This document shows positions 1 through 7,371 of a DNA stretch of 64,000 bases, one piece after another. The DNA is from Georgenia subflava (lineage in GTDB: Bacteria; Actinomycetota; Actinomycetes; Actinomycetales; Actinomycetaceae), in assembly GCF_009193155.1 (NCBI RefSeq), contig NZ_VUKD01000001.1, positions 124,001-188,000 of the forward strand. Reading direction: 5' to 3'. Every line of letters starts with the position of its first letter. Position 1 is the first letter of the stretch. A model generated the notes under the pieces. The model was not told the origin of the DNA, made no database searches, and saw only the letters and a list, made by a program, of their open reading frames with translations. The position numbers were made by a program, and so were the translations under genes.

Positions 1-561
1 GTGGGTCAGCCCGGCAGCGGCGAGGGGCAGAGCGATGAGCAGCAGGAACGCTTCGACGAACGGGACGAGGTCGACAGCTGCGACGAACTCGGCGCCGACA
101 AACAGCCACAGATAGGCCGGGAGCAGGAGCATCTGGGCGAGCATCAGCAGCGGCGCGGCCGCCAGCAACCGGTCTTTGGCACCGCCGGCGATGCCGGTGA
201 ACACGATGACGTAGTCCACACACGGGGTCAGCAGCACGAACAGCACCCCGACCAGCAGCACCTGGTCGTGAGCCACGATCCGGGACAGCACAAACACCAC
301 CAGCGGGACAAGGACGAAGTTCACGACCAGCACCGTGGCGAGGAACCGCCAATCGCGGAACGATTGCCCGATCCGTACGAACGACACCCCGAGGAACGTC
401 GCATACAGCAACAGCCCGAGCACGGGGTTGATCGCCAGCTCCACCGGACGGGCGACCGTGGGCATGAGCACGCCCACCACAGCCCCCACGGCGAGAGCAG
501 CGAGATAGAGCGGCACCTGATACCGCTCCATCCACTCCACGCCCACTCGCATGCTTCCCAT
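1..561 (-). CDS. Arsenical / bile-acid-symporter-type membrane pump (3' end outside window)
   Basis: The minus strand is open from an ATG at 561 to the window edge (187 codons). It encodes a very hydrophobic protein with about five membrane segments visible. The stretch LLTPCVDYVIVFTGIAGG resembles the segment of ACR3-type arsenite exporters and bile acid:sodium symporters that carries the conserved cysteine. An ATG at 552 is an alternative start; neither has a good ribosome binding site. The gene is divergent from the CmtR-type regulator and shares its operator region, so it is probably induced by the same metal or metalloid. Export of arsenite or antimonite is the family expectation; the substrate is not proven here. 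Confidence 0.75.
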   Translation of the reverse strand, partial: MGSMRVGVEWMERYQVPLYLAALAVGAVVGVLMPTVARPVELAINPVLGLLLYATFLGVSFVRIGQSFRDWRFLATVLVVNFVLVPLVVFVLSRIVAHDQVLLVGVLFVLLTPCVDYVIVFTGIAGGAKDRLLAAAPLLMLAQMLLLPAYLWLFVGAEFVAAVDLVPFVEAFLLLIALPLAAAGLTH

Positions 562-572
562 CTTCCCAGGCC

Positions 573-617
573 ACCGATAGGACACTGTCCGCTGTATAGT
601 CAGTGCATGCTGACTAT
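573..617. promoter_or_regulatory. Divergent promoter and CmtR-type operator over the regulator's start codon
   Basis: Arms ATAGTCAG (596-603) and CTGACTAT (610-617) form an 8-bp inverted repeat around TGCATG, which contains the start codon ATG at 607. A -10-like TATAGT lies at 595-600, which would place transcription start at or next to the ATG, so the mRNA may be leaderless. On the other strand CTGACT, an 18-bp gap and TATCGG could serve the pump gene. A second small palindrome, GGACACTGTCC, lies at 580-590. Repressor binding would cover the regulator's promoter and the -35 of the pump. Confidence 0.6.
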
Positions 618-975
618 TGCTCCTCGTGTTGACGTGATGAACCGGCTGGGCCGGGCGATGGCCGACCCCACGCGCTCGCGCATTCTGTTGTCCCTGTTGT
701 CGGGACCGCGGTATCCGGCGAAGCTGGCCCGCGAGCTGGAGCTGACGCGCACGAATGTGTCGAACCACCTCACCTGCCTGCGCGGCTGCGGCATCGTGGT
801 CGCCGAGCCGGAGGGACGCCAGACGCGATACGAGATCTCGGACCCGCATCTCGCGGCGGCGTTGACAGCGCTGGTGGACGTCACGCTCGCCGTTGATGAG
901 AACGTGCCCTGCCTGGACCCAGGCTGCACCGTGCCCGGCTGCTGCGACACCCCGGACAACGGAGCGGCTCGGTGA
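607..975 (+). CDS. cmtR: ArsR/SmtB-family metal sensor, CmtR type (Cd/Pb)
   Basis: This 122-residue winged-helix repressor matches M. tuberculosis CmtR closely in the recognition-helix region (TRTNVSNHLTCLRGCGIV). The three cysteines that bind Cd(II)/Pb(II) in CmtR are present at the same residue numbers: Cys57, Cys61 and Cys102. The tail adds Cys107, Cys112 and Cys113, which could modify metal affinity. It should repress its own operon and the divergent pump and release DNA on metal binding. The start at 607 is chosen because the family homology begins there and the operator overlaps it. The stop overlaps the GTG start of the efflux gene (GTGA), so the two are translationally coupled. Confidence 0.9.
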   Translation: MLTIAPRVDVMNRLGRAMADPTRSRILLSLLSGPRYPAKLARELELTRTNVSNHLTCLRGCGIVVAEPEGRQTRYEISDPHLAAALTALVDVTLAVDENVPCLDPGCTVPGCCDTPDNGAAR

Positions 976-1646
976 GCGCGGGGACAGTGACAGACGAGCG
1001 GCGGGCCAGACTGCACCGACGGGTCCGGTTCATCGTCACGTTCACGATCACGTACAACGTGATCGAGGCAATCGTGGCGATCTGGGCAGGGTCGGCCGCA
1101 TCATCGGCTGCGCTGATCGGGTTCGGCCTGGACTCGGTGATCGAGGTTGCCTCGGCCGCTGCGGTGGCGTGGCAGTTCACCCGGAAGGACCCGGAGCGAT
1201 GGGAGAAGGTCACCGTCCGGGCGATCGGCATCGCCTTCTTCGCGCTGGCCGGCTACGTCACCGTCGACGCGATCCTCACCCTCACCGGCGTGGAACAGGT
1301 CGAGCACAGCCCGCTCGGGATCGGGATCGCCGCGTTGAGCCTGATCGTCATGCCGGGCCTTGCCTGGTTCGAGTTCCGCACCGGCCGGGAACTCGGATCG
1401 AAGAGCGTGCAGGCGGATGCGAAACAGCTCCTGCTGTGCATCTACCTCTCCGGCACCGTGCTGATCGGTCTACTGCTGAACACGCTGTTCGGGTGGATGT
1501 GGGCCGACTCGGTGGCCGCGCTCGTCGTCGCCATCCTCGCGGTCCGCGAAGGCATCGAAGCCTGGCGCGGCGATGTCGAGTCCCCGTTCGAAGTGCTCGA
1601 AGACCTGGATGACGAAGACGAAGTAGCGAAGGAGACAGCTCGATGA
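972..1646 (+). CDS. Cation diffusion facilitator-like efflux protein
   Basis: This 224-residue integral membrane protein has about six hydrophobic segments and the two CDF-like metal-site regions, GFGLDSVIEVASA after TM2 (about residues 38-50) and WADSVAALVVAILAVREG near the C-terminus. It should export a divalent metal against protons. A long C-terminal cytoplasmic domain is missing; the tail is short and acidic (EDLDDEDE), which could bind metal. The GTG start overlaps the cmtR stop and the stop overlaps the next ATG, so all three genes form one tight operon under the CmtR-type operator. Cadmium, lead or zinc are the likely substrates from context. Confidence 0.8.
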   Translation: MSAGTVTDERRARLHRRVRFIVTFTITYNVIEAIVAIWAGSAASSAALIGFGLDSVIEVASAAAVAWQFTRKDPERWEKVTVRAIGIAFFALAGYVTVDAILTLTGVEQVEHSPLGIGIAALSLIVMPGLAWFEFRTGRELGSKSVQADAKQLLLCIYLSGTVLIGLLLNTLFGWMWADSVAALVVAILAVREGIEAWRGDVESPFEVLEDLDDEDEVAKETAR

Positions 1647-1954
1647 TGTCGATACGACCGTTCAACGATGCCCCGATCGCGTGCACGCTCCCGACGATCA
1701 CCGAGGCCAAGGCGCAGGTGGAGAAGTGGCGGGCCTTCGACGCCGACTATGCGCTCTCGTCCGAGCTCACCGACGCGCAGGTGACGATCCACTACGCGAA
1801 AGACGAGGACTCCATCCGGCGACTGCGAGACCTTGTCGCCGTCGAACGGCAGTGCTGCGCATTTGTGGACTGGAGCATCGACGAAGACCACGACGACCTA
1901 CGCCTGATCGCGCGAGGTACCCCGGACCAACTCGCTGCACTCAACGTCCGCTGA
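1643..1954 (+). CDS. Small Cys-Cys protein of the metal operon
   Basis: This 103-residue soluble protein starts at an ATG that overlaps the stop of the efflux gene. It has no membrane segment. Its one striking feature is a vicinal cysteine pair in the context LVAVERQCCAFVDWSID (about residues 64-80), followed by acidic residues. Short proteins with an ERxCCxF motif are, to my knowledge, found next to mercury and other metal-resistance genes. A role in metal binding or delivery is inferred from this motif and the operon and is not established. Confidence 0.7.
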   Translation: MMSIRPFNDAPIACTLPTITEAKAQVEKWRAFDADYALSSELTDAQVTIHYAKDEDSIRRLRDLVAVERQCCAFVDWSIDEDHDDLRLIARGTPDQLAALNVR

Positions 1955-2062
1955 CACCTCCGCCCAGTCCAGACGCGACAAGAGCGCGCGTAGGCGAACG
2001 GTCGCATCGACGGACAGCCCGAAGATGTCGCAGAGTAGACGCACATCGCGCCTCGGGGGCAT
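1898..2062 (-). pseudogene. Possible C-terminal remnant of an older recombinase/transcription-type protein
   Basis: The minus strand encodes a 54-residue open frame containing DVRLLCDIFGLSVDATVRL. This resembles the short helix-turn-helix-like tail (xDLFGxSxxTAxRY) found at the ends of some actinobacterial tyrosine recombinases and plasmid proteins. It overlaps the end of the small Cys-Cys gene on the other strand and lacks any upstream catalytic part. I read it as a relic of an earlier insertion, marking the junction between metal cargo and transfer genes. It could also be chance. Confidence 0.3.
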
Positions 2063-2100
2063 GGATCTCGTGCAGGGCCCTGGATCTCGTTCAGGGGCCC
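2062..2100. repeat. Short tandem repeat in the gap before the ArdC-like gene
   Basis: TGGATCTCGTGCAGGGCCC (2062-2080) is followed directly by a near copy, TGGATCTCGTTCAGGGGCCC (2081-2100). Each unit ends with the palindrome GGGCCC. It lies in the roughly 300-bp gap (1955-2252) between metal cargo and transfer genes, which otherwise shows no convincing gene on the plus strand. Confidence 0.6.
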
Positions 2101-2252
2101 TTGAGAATCGTCAGCTGAGGATCGCGAATAGCGACCGGAGGCCCAGTACTGAACAGAAGCCACTGACCCGGGACGAACTCGCGGACAACCAGCGACAAGG
2201 ACTGTCGGCGGCGCGTCGCACCTACCTCACACAGCCACGAGAGAGGTGCGTG

Positions 2253-3338
2253 ATGCACACGCCGACAGACACCGGGGTGCGGAACTCCGGGCAGGACGCC
2301 CGGCTCGATGACCTGCACAACAAGCTCGCCACCGAGGTCGACAACCTCGTCACCAGCGCCGACTGGACACGCGCCCTGGAGACGGCCGCCCGCTTTCGTG
2401 CGTACAGCGCGGCGAACTCGCTGCTGATCTGGGTGCAGTACACCGACGCATACGCGAAGGGCCTGGTACCGCACCCGGTGCCGACCTTCGTGGCCGGAGT
2501 CCGTGGGTGGAACAGCCTGGGCCGTACCGTCATCCGCGGTCAGAAGGGGCTGCAGATCCGCCTGCCCGTCCTTGGGCGTTTTGCCGCTGCCTCGCCCGAT
2601 GCAGGGGAGGACACCTGGCGGCGGCTGGCGCACTGGGAGAAGCTTCGCCCCGGCGAGGTGCTGAAGAAGAAGCTGGTCAGTACGAAGGTCGGTCGCGTCT
2701 TTGACGTCGCGCAGACCGAGGGGCGGTCGCTGGAGACGTTTCCCGAACCCGTGCTGCTGGAGGGTGAGGCACCGGTCGGCCTGTGGGACGGGGTCGCGGT
2801 ACAGATCACCGGCCGTGGCTTTACGCTGCGACGGGTCGACAGCGCCCGGGAGATACACGGCGCGAACGGCCTGACCGACTACGCGGCCAGGGTCGTGTCC
2901 GTACGCACGGACATGGACCCCGCCGCCCAGGCGAAGTCGCTCATCCATGAGCTCGGACACGTCATGCTCCACGGTCCCGGCAACGCCGACTCTTCCTCGC
3001 ACCGCGGGATCGGAGAGGTCGAGGCCGAGTCGATCGCGTTGCTGGTCGGCGCCGCGCACGGCATGGACACCTCCCAGTACACGGTGCCCTATGTGGCGAC
3101 GTGGGCCAGCGGTGTTCCGGACAAGGACGAGGTCGACGTCGTCCTCGGCACGCTTGACCGGGTACGCAAGACCGCAAGCAGGATCCTCGACGACCTCGAC
3201 ACCACCCAGATCAGCAACGGGCTGCCGCCCGGCCTGGACCGCGACTCCCTAGCCGCACAGCACGCCGCCAAGCGCGGTGCCGCGAAAGCAGCCCACCACG
3301 AGCACGCCCAGACCACGCGCGAGACGGTGGTCCTGTGA
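2253..3338 (+). CDS. ArdC-like antirestriction protein with zinc-protease motif
   Basis: This 361-residue protein has an N-terminal ArdC/DUF1738-like region (SAANSLLIWVQY... VRGWNSLGRTVIRGQKG, about residues 50-100) that in ArdC binds single-stranded DNA. A metallopeptidase-like second half carries the zinc motif HELGH at residues 232-236. ArdC proteins protect incoming conjugative DNA from restriction. The ATG at 2253 has GAGAGG six bases upstream, so I prefer it over longer frames. The stop overlaps the GTG of the next gene, which starts the transfer operon continuing to about 8.4 kb. Confidence 0.85.
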   Translation: MHTPTDTGVRNSGQDARLDDLHNKLATEVDNLVTSADWTRALETAARFRAYSAANSLLIWVQYTDAYAKGLVPHPVPTFVAGVRGWNSLGRTVIRGQKGLQIRLPVLGRFAAASPDAGEDTWRRLAHWEKLRPGEVLKKKLVSTKVGRVFDVAQTEGRSLETFPEPVLLEGEAPVGLWDGVAVQITGRGFTLRRVDSAREIHGANGLTDYAARVVSVRTDMDPAAQAKSLIHELGHVMLHGPGNADSSSHRGIGEVEAESIALLVGAAHGMDTSQYTVPYVATWASGVPDKDEVDVVLGTLDRVRKTASRILDDLDTTQISNGLPPGLDRDSLAAQHAAKRGAAKAAHHEHAQTTRETVVL

Positions 3339-3907
3339 TCCGCCACGACGCCACCGGGCGCAAGACATCTGTCCCGGTCGTCCTGCCTCTGGTCGAGGCG
3401 ACTATCGAAGACAGCGGGCACATCACCGTCGTCGTCGACGGTGAGGCGTACCTGCCGCGGACTCCGCTGAGCAGGGCAAACCTGCGAGCCCAGATCGCCG
3501 CCCTCGCCGCCGACCGTGCCACCCCGCTGCGGGTGCACGTCCGTGAGCCAGGCGGAGGCACCTTCACCGACGTCGTCACCCCGGAAGATGCCGCCCTCCT
3601 GTCCGCGCCCACTGCCCCGGCGCCAGCACCGGAGTCTCCATCGGCGACCTCCACCGGCGCCGAGGCCGAGCCGTTCCAGGTGACCGGGGAGGGCCCCGTC
3701 GTCGGGCTGACCGGTAGCGGGTTCCTGCCTGGTGAGCACGTCGCGTTCGCCGTCATCGTCCTGCGCCAGCAGGCTGACGCCGACGGCACCGCCGTCCTGC
3801 ACCTGCCCGGATCCCTGACGAACCGGAAGCCAGGACCCTTCGTACTCTTCGGACAGACCTCCGGCACTCTCGTCCTGGCAGACCCGTTCGGCGGCGACCA
3901 GCGATGA
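3335..3907 (+). CDS. Conserved element protein of unknown function
   Basis: This 190-residue protein begins at a GTG overlapping the ArdC-like stop and overlaps the start of the coupling ATPase by four bases. It has no membrane segment and no motif I recognise. An N-terminal half rich in short beta-like stretches (ITVVVDGEAYLPRTPLSRANLRAQIAAL) is followed by an Ala/Pro/Glu linker (about residues 90-110) and a second small domain. Its position between an antirestriction gene and the coupling protein suggests a role in DNA transfer. The function is unknown. Confidence 0.7.
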   Translation: MIRHDATGRKTSVPVVLPLVEATIEDSGHITVVVDGEAYLPRTPLSRANLRAQIAALAADRATPLRVHVREPGGGTFTDVVTPEDAALLSAPTAPAPAPESPSATSTGAEAEPFQVTGEGPVVGLTGSGFLPGEHVAFAVIVLRQQADADGTAVLHLPGSLTNRKPGPFVLFGQTSGTLVLADPFGGDQR

Positions 3908-5703
3908 CCCCACCCTCGAACCGGGGCGGCGGAGACCTGCTGGTCAATCTCGGGCTCGGCATCCTCATCGCCGCCGTCACACTCGGCGGTGTCCTGCGCG
4001 CCGCGGGCATGCTCGCCGCGCTCCTCACCGGCCTTAAGCCACCCACCGGTGGACCAGCGTCCGGCACCCGGGTCTTCCGCACCCCAGGCGACCCGGCGGC
4101 GGCGCTCGGGGTGCCGGGACTGAACCCGATCGTGTTCTGGGCCGTCGCCGCCCTCATGGGCGCTCTGCTCGGCACGGCCGCGTGGGGTGTGTGGCGCCTG
4201 ACGAGGTCGAGACGCACCGCAACTTCGCGCGACCCACACCACCAGCTCGGGACCGCAACGGCCTCCGATGTCGCCAAGGCAGCGTCACGTCGAGCCCTGC
4301 TGAAGCGGTCATTGAACCTGCGGCCCTCGCTCAAGCACCCGCAACCGACCGAGGTCGGCTACCTCCTCGGCCGCTGCCACGGCAAGGAGGTCTGGGCGTC
4401 GGTGGAGGACTCGGTGCTGGTGCTCGGCCCGCCCCGCTCGGGCAAGGGCCTACACATCGTCATCAACGCGATACTCGATGCACCAGGCGCCGTCATCACC
4501 ACCTCGACCCGCCCGGACAACCTCGCCATCACCCTGACCGCCCGCCAACGGCGTGGCCCGGTCGCGGTGTTCGACCCGCAGCAGCTCGCCGGCGGGATCG
4601 CGTCCGGGATGCGCTGGTCACCGGTCCGCGGCTGCGAGCAACCGCAGACGGCAATGATCCGCGCCCACGGCCTCGCGTCCTCGACGGGCCTGTCCACCGG
4701 CAGCACCGACAACGGTGGGTTCTGGGAAGGCAAGACCCGCACCGCCCTCCAGGGCCTCTTGCACGCCGCCGCCCTGGGCCAGTGCACCGCCCGCGACCTG
4801 TTCTCCTGGTCCCTGTCTCCATCCGCCGCGGCGGACGCCGTCGCCATCCTCGCCTCCCACCCGGGCGCGGCACCCGGCTGGGCCGACGCCCTCGAGTCCG
4901 AGATCCACGCCGATCCCCGCACCCGCGACAGCGTCTGGATGGGCGTCTCACTGTCGCTGTCGTGCCTGGCAGACCCGCGCGTGCTCGACGCCGTGAGCCC
5001 CCGGCCGGGTGAGCAGTTCGACCCTGAGGAGTTCCTGCGCAGCAACGGCACCCTCTACCTGCTCGCCACTTCCACCGGTGCCGGCGCCGCCGGCCCCCTG
5101 GTCGCGGCATTCATCGAAGACCTGGCCGAGACCGCCCGGCACCTCGCCGCACCCATGCCCGGCTCCCGTCTCGACCCGCCGCTGCTGCTGGCCCTGGACG
5201 AGATCGGCAACCTCGCACCCCTGCCCTCGCTGCCTGGGCTCATGTCTGACGGCGGCGGCTCCGGCATCACGACCATGCCCGTACTGCAGTCCATGGCCCA
5301 AGCCCGCGCCAAGTGGGGCGACGAACGCGCCGGGACGATCTGGGACTCCTCCATCGTCAAGATCGTCCTCGGTGGCGGGTCCGTCGCCCGCGACCTGCAA
5401 GACGTCTCCGCGCTCATCGGCGAGCGCGACGAAGACACCGACTCCGTCTCGACGGGCGACTACGGCGCACGCTCCGTGCAGCGCTCCACCAGGCGGGTGC
5501 CGATCCTGCCACCCCAGGCCATCCGCACCCTGCCGTTCGGCACCTCCATCGTCCTGCTGCGCTCGGCGGCACCGCTCATCACCGACATGCGTCCCTGGAC
5601 CAGCCGCCCCGACAGCGCGGATCTCGCCGCCGCCCGCACGACCGTCGAGCTGGTGCTGCAGCGGAAGGGAAGCGAGAAGGGAACCACAAGCGAGAGTCGG
5701 TGA
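3904..5703 (+). CDS. VirD4/TraG-type type IV coupling ATPase
   Basis: This 599-residue protein has two N-terminal membrane segments (about residues 12-40 and 75-98) and a cytoplasmic AAA-like ATPase domain. The Walker A motif GPPRSGKG is at residues 175-182, and the Walker B motif LLLALDEIGNL has Asp432 and Glu433. A TraD/TraG C-terminal region follows (GLMSDGGGSGITTMPVLQSMAQ). Such proteins bring the relaxase-DNA complex to the type IV secretion channel during conjugation. The start overlaps the upstream stop. The presence of this gene is the main sign that the element can transfer by conjugation rather than only integrate. Confidence 0.9.
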   Translation: MTPPSNRGGGDLLVNLGLGILIAAVTLGGVLRAAGMLAALLTGLKPPTGGPASGTRVFRTPGDPAAALGVPGLNPIVFWAVAALMGALLGTAAWGVWRLTRSRRTATSRDPHHQLGTATASDVAKAASRRALLKRSLNLRPSLKHPQPTEVGYLLGRCHGKEVWASVEDSVLVLGPPRSGKGLHIVINAILDAPGAVITTSTRPDNLAITLTARQRRGPVAVFDPQQLAGGIASGMRWSPVRGCEQPQTAMIRAHGLASSTGLSTGSTDNGGFWEGKTRTALQGLLHAAALGQCTARDLFSWSLSPSAAADAVAILASHPGAAPGWADALESEIHADPRTRDSVWMGVSLSLSCLADPRVLDAVSPRPGEQFDPEEFLRSNGTLYLLATSTGAGAAGPLVAAFIEDLAETARHLAAPMPGSRLDPPLLLALDEIGNLAPLPSLPGLMSDGGGSGITTMPVLQSMAQARAKWGDERAGTIWDSSIVKIVLGGGSVARDLQDVSALIGERDEDTDSVSTGDYGARSVQRSTRRVPILPPQAIRTLPFGTSIVLLRSAAPLITDMRPWTSRPDSADLAAARTTVELVLQRKGSEKGTTSESR

Positions 5704-5725
5704 GGGGTGAGCAGAGCTCCGACCA

Positions 5726-6160
5726 TCAGGAGGGGTGGCCGGCGATCCAGATGGCATCTCCGACGTCGTGCACCACGGCAGAGGCAACACTCATCGACGG
5801 GTCGGCAAGGCCGCCGACCGCCTCGGTAAGCAACCCTGCCGCGGTGAGGCCTAACCCTACGAGGATCGTCCCGCGCGCCAGCCGGGTGAGTCCGGACGGG
5901 CGGGGACGAGCCCAGCCACACGCTGCCACGACGAGGAGCCACAGCAGGGGAGATGCCGAGGGCCACGTGTGGCAGGCAATGCCTCGGCAGCTCCCCTCCG
6001 GCGGCGGCTGTCCAGAACCCTCAGGGGCCGCTTGGGACTCACCTGGAGCCCGACCCGCGAACGGGGGAAGCGAGCCGGAGCCCCGCACCGCACCCCAACC
6101 CGGCCCCGACCACTGCGCCGGGAGTCCGCCACGCACCTGGTGTGTGAGAGCGGTGGCCAT
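5726..6160 (-). CDS. Possible small membrane protein in the coupling protein-SSB gap
   Basis: The 490-bp gap between the coupling ATPase and the SSB gene has no plus-strand gene I can support. On the minus strand one open frame encodes, in its second half, two hydrophobic stretches (SPLLWLLVVAACGWA and RGTILVGLGLTAAGLLTEAVGGL) with plausible codon use. The N-terminal half looks like non-coding translation, so a real gene would start inside, without a clear start or ribosome binding site. Its orientation opposes all neighbours. It may be a short membrane protein or a relic. Confidence 0.25.
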   Translation of the reverse strand: MATALTHQVRGGLPAQWSGPGWGAVRGSGSLPPFAGRAPGESQAAPEGSGQPPPEGSCRGIACHTWPSASPLLWLLVVAACGWARPRPSGLTRLARGTILVGLGLTAAGLLTEAVGGLADPSMSVASAVVHDVGDAIWIAGHPS

Positions 6161-6191
6161 CCGGGCTCCGCGCCGGCATCAGGAGTATCAG

Positions 6192-6734
6192 ATGTCCGAA
6201 CCGATCCCTACTCGGGAGTCCCTGGCCGGGTTCTTCGCCTCCGAACCGAGACTCGGCACCACGAAGACCGGCAACACCCGCCTGTACGCCAGGGTCGGTG
6301 TCGAGCACTGGTCCAAGGAGCCTGACGGGACCTTCACCGAGCTCGAGCCGACCTACCACGACATGGCGGCGTACGGCCCCCTCGCCGAGCGCCTTGAGGG
6401 GCGCTTCCACAAGGGCGACAGGTTCGTCGCCCACGGCGACACCCGGGTCTACCCGAGCGCCCGTGCGGGTGAGGACGGCATGGCGCTCGAGTTCGTCGTG
6501 CGGCGCATCGGGCACGACATCACCCGGACCCGGTACACCGTCGAGCGAGGTCCGACCGCGAACCATCCGGCGGGCCGCGGCTCCACCCGCGCCGTCGACC
6601 AGGATGCGGCGACCACGGACGTATCGGCGTCGGGATCACGGCTGCGGACGGTGCCGGACCTGTCCGTAGAGCCGAACAACGTCCGGCCCGCCGACGCCCA
6701 GGGCGCCGCCGCCGACTTGCCCCTCGGAAGCTGA
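6192..6734 (+). CDS. ssb: Single-stranded DNA-binding protein (element-borne)
   Basis: This 180-residue protein has an N-terminal OB-fold of SSB type (about residues 10-120; LYARVGVEHWSKEPDGTF, TYHDMAAYGPLAERLEGRFHKGDRFVAHGDTRVY, LEFVVRRIGHDI) and a low-complexity tail. The acidic C-terminal tip of housekeeping SSB (DDDIPF) is missing; the protein ends ADLPLGS. It may therefore bind DNA without recruiting the usual repair partners. The ATG at 6192 has AGGAG six bases upstream. It lies downstream of the coupling ATPase, where element SSBs protect the transferred strand. Confidence 0.8.
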   Translation: MSEPIPTRESLAGFFASEPRLGTTKTGNTRLYARVGVEHWSKEPDGTFTELEPTYHDMAAYGPLAERLEGRFHKGDRFVAHGDTRVYPSARAGEDGMALEFVVRRIGHDITRTRYTVERGPTANHPAGRGSTRAVDQDAATTDVSASGSRLRTVPDLSVEPNNVRPADAQGAAADLPLGS

Positions 6735-6750
6735 CGGGCGGTGGACCCTC

Positions 6751-7371
6751 ATGAGCGACGCGCCCGACCAGCCCACATGGCCGTTCCCGTACCACCCCTC
6801 GCTGTTCGACGAGACCGACCTCGACGAACTGGCAACCGGCCACGTCGTCGACACCATCACCGACGACGAGGAACCGCTGGCACCGATCAACTGGAACACC
6901 CTCACCGCCGAACAGGCCCAGGTGGCCTGGCTCGACCTGAACTCCTGGGTGAACTGGCTCCGCAGGGCCTACGGCCTCTCGCCGAAACTCATCCCGCCCA
7001 TGTGGCACCGCCACGACGAGCTCGTCTGGGAGCTCTCGGCCCTGCACACGCACTGGCTGGCCTGCTACGACCCGGAGGCTTCCCCCTCGGCGCCGACCGC
7101 CTGGCACCGCGACTTCGCCGACGCGCGGCACCGCCTACGCGAATGGGTCGCCAGCTCCGGCACCGGAATCAGCTCCGACCGCCCCACCAGGCAGTCCGCC
7201 TGGCCCGGCGAGAACCCCCTCCCGCCATCACCGGCCCAGGACGTGGTCGACCGCGACGCGGACTTCGTGCGATTCATCGAGGAAGACATCCTCGCCCGAC
7301 GTGATGCCCGACGACGCGCCGAGGCAAACGTCGCCGACCTGCGCCGACACCAACGCGGCGGTGAACCATGA
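6751..7371 (+). CDS. DUF4913-like element protein
   Basis: This 206-residue acidic soluble protein has a central motif (WLDLNSWVNWLRRAYGL, PPMWHRHDELVWELSALHTHWLACY, about residues 60-110) that fits the DUF4913 family as I remember it. That family is common in actinobacterial integrative elements and plasmids and has no known function. It follows the SSB gene by 16 bases and overlaps the next start by four bases (ATGA), so it belongs to the same operon. Confidence 0.65.
   Translation: MSDAPDQPTWPFPYHPSLFDETDLDELATGHVVDTITDDEEPLAPINWNTLTAEQAQVAWLDLNSWVNWLRRAYGLSPKLIPPMWHRHDELVWELSALHTHWLACYDPEASPSAPTAWHRDFADARHRLREWVASSGTGISSDRPTRQSAWPGENPLPPSPAQDVVDRDADFVRFIEEDILARRDARRRAEANVADLRRHQRGGEP

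Noticed and set aside
1-606. Plus-strand extension of cmtR to the window edge
   Set aside because: The added 202 residues are Gln/Glu/His/Arg-rich antisense of the pump gene. CmtR homology and the operator fix the start at 607.
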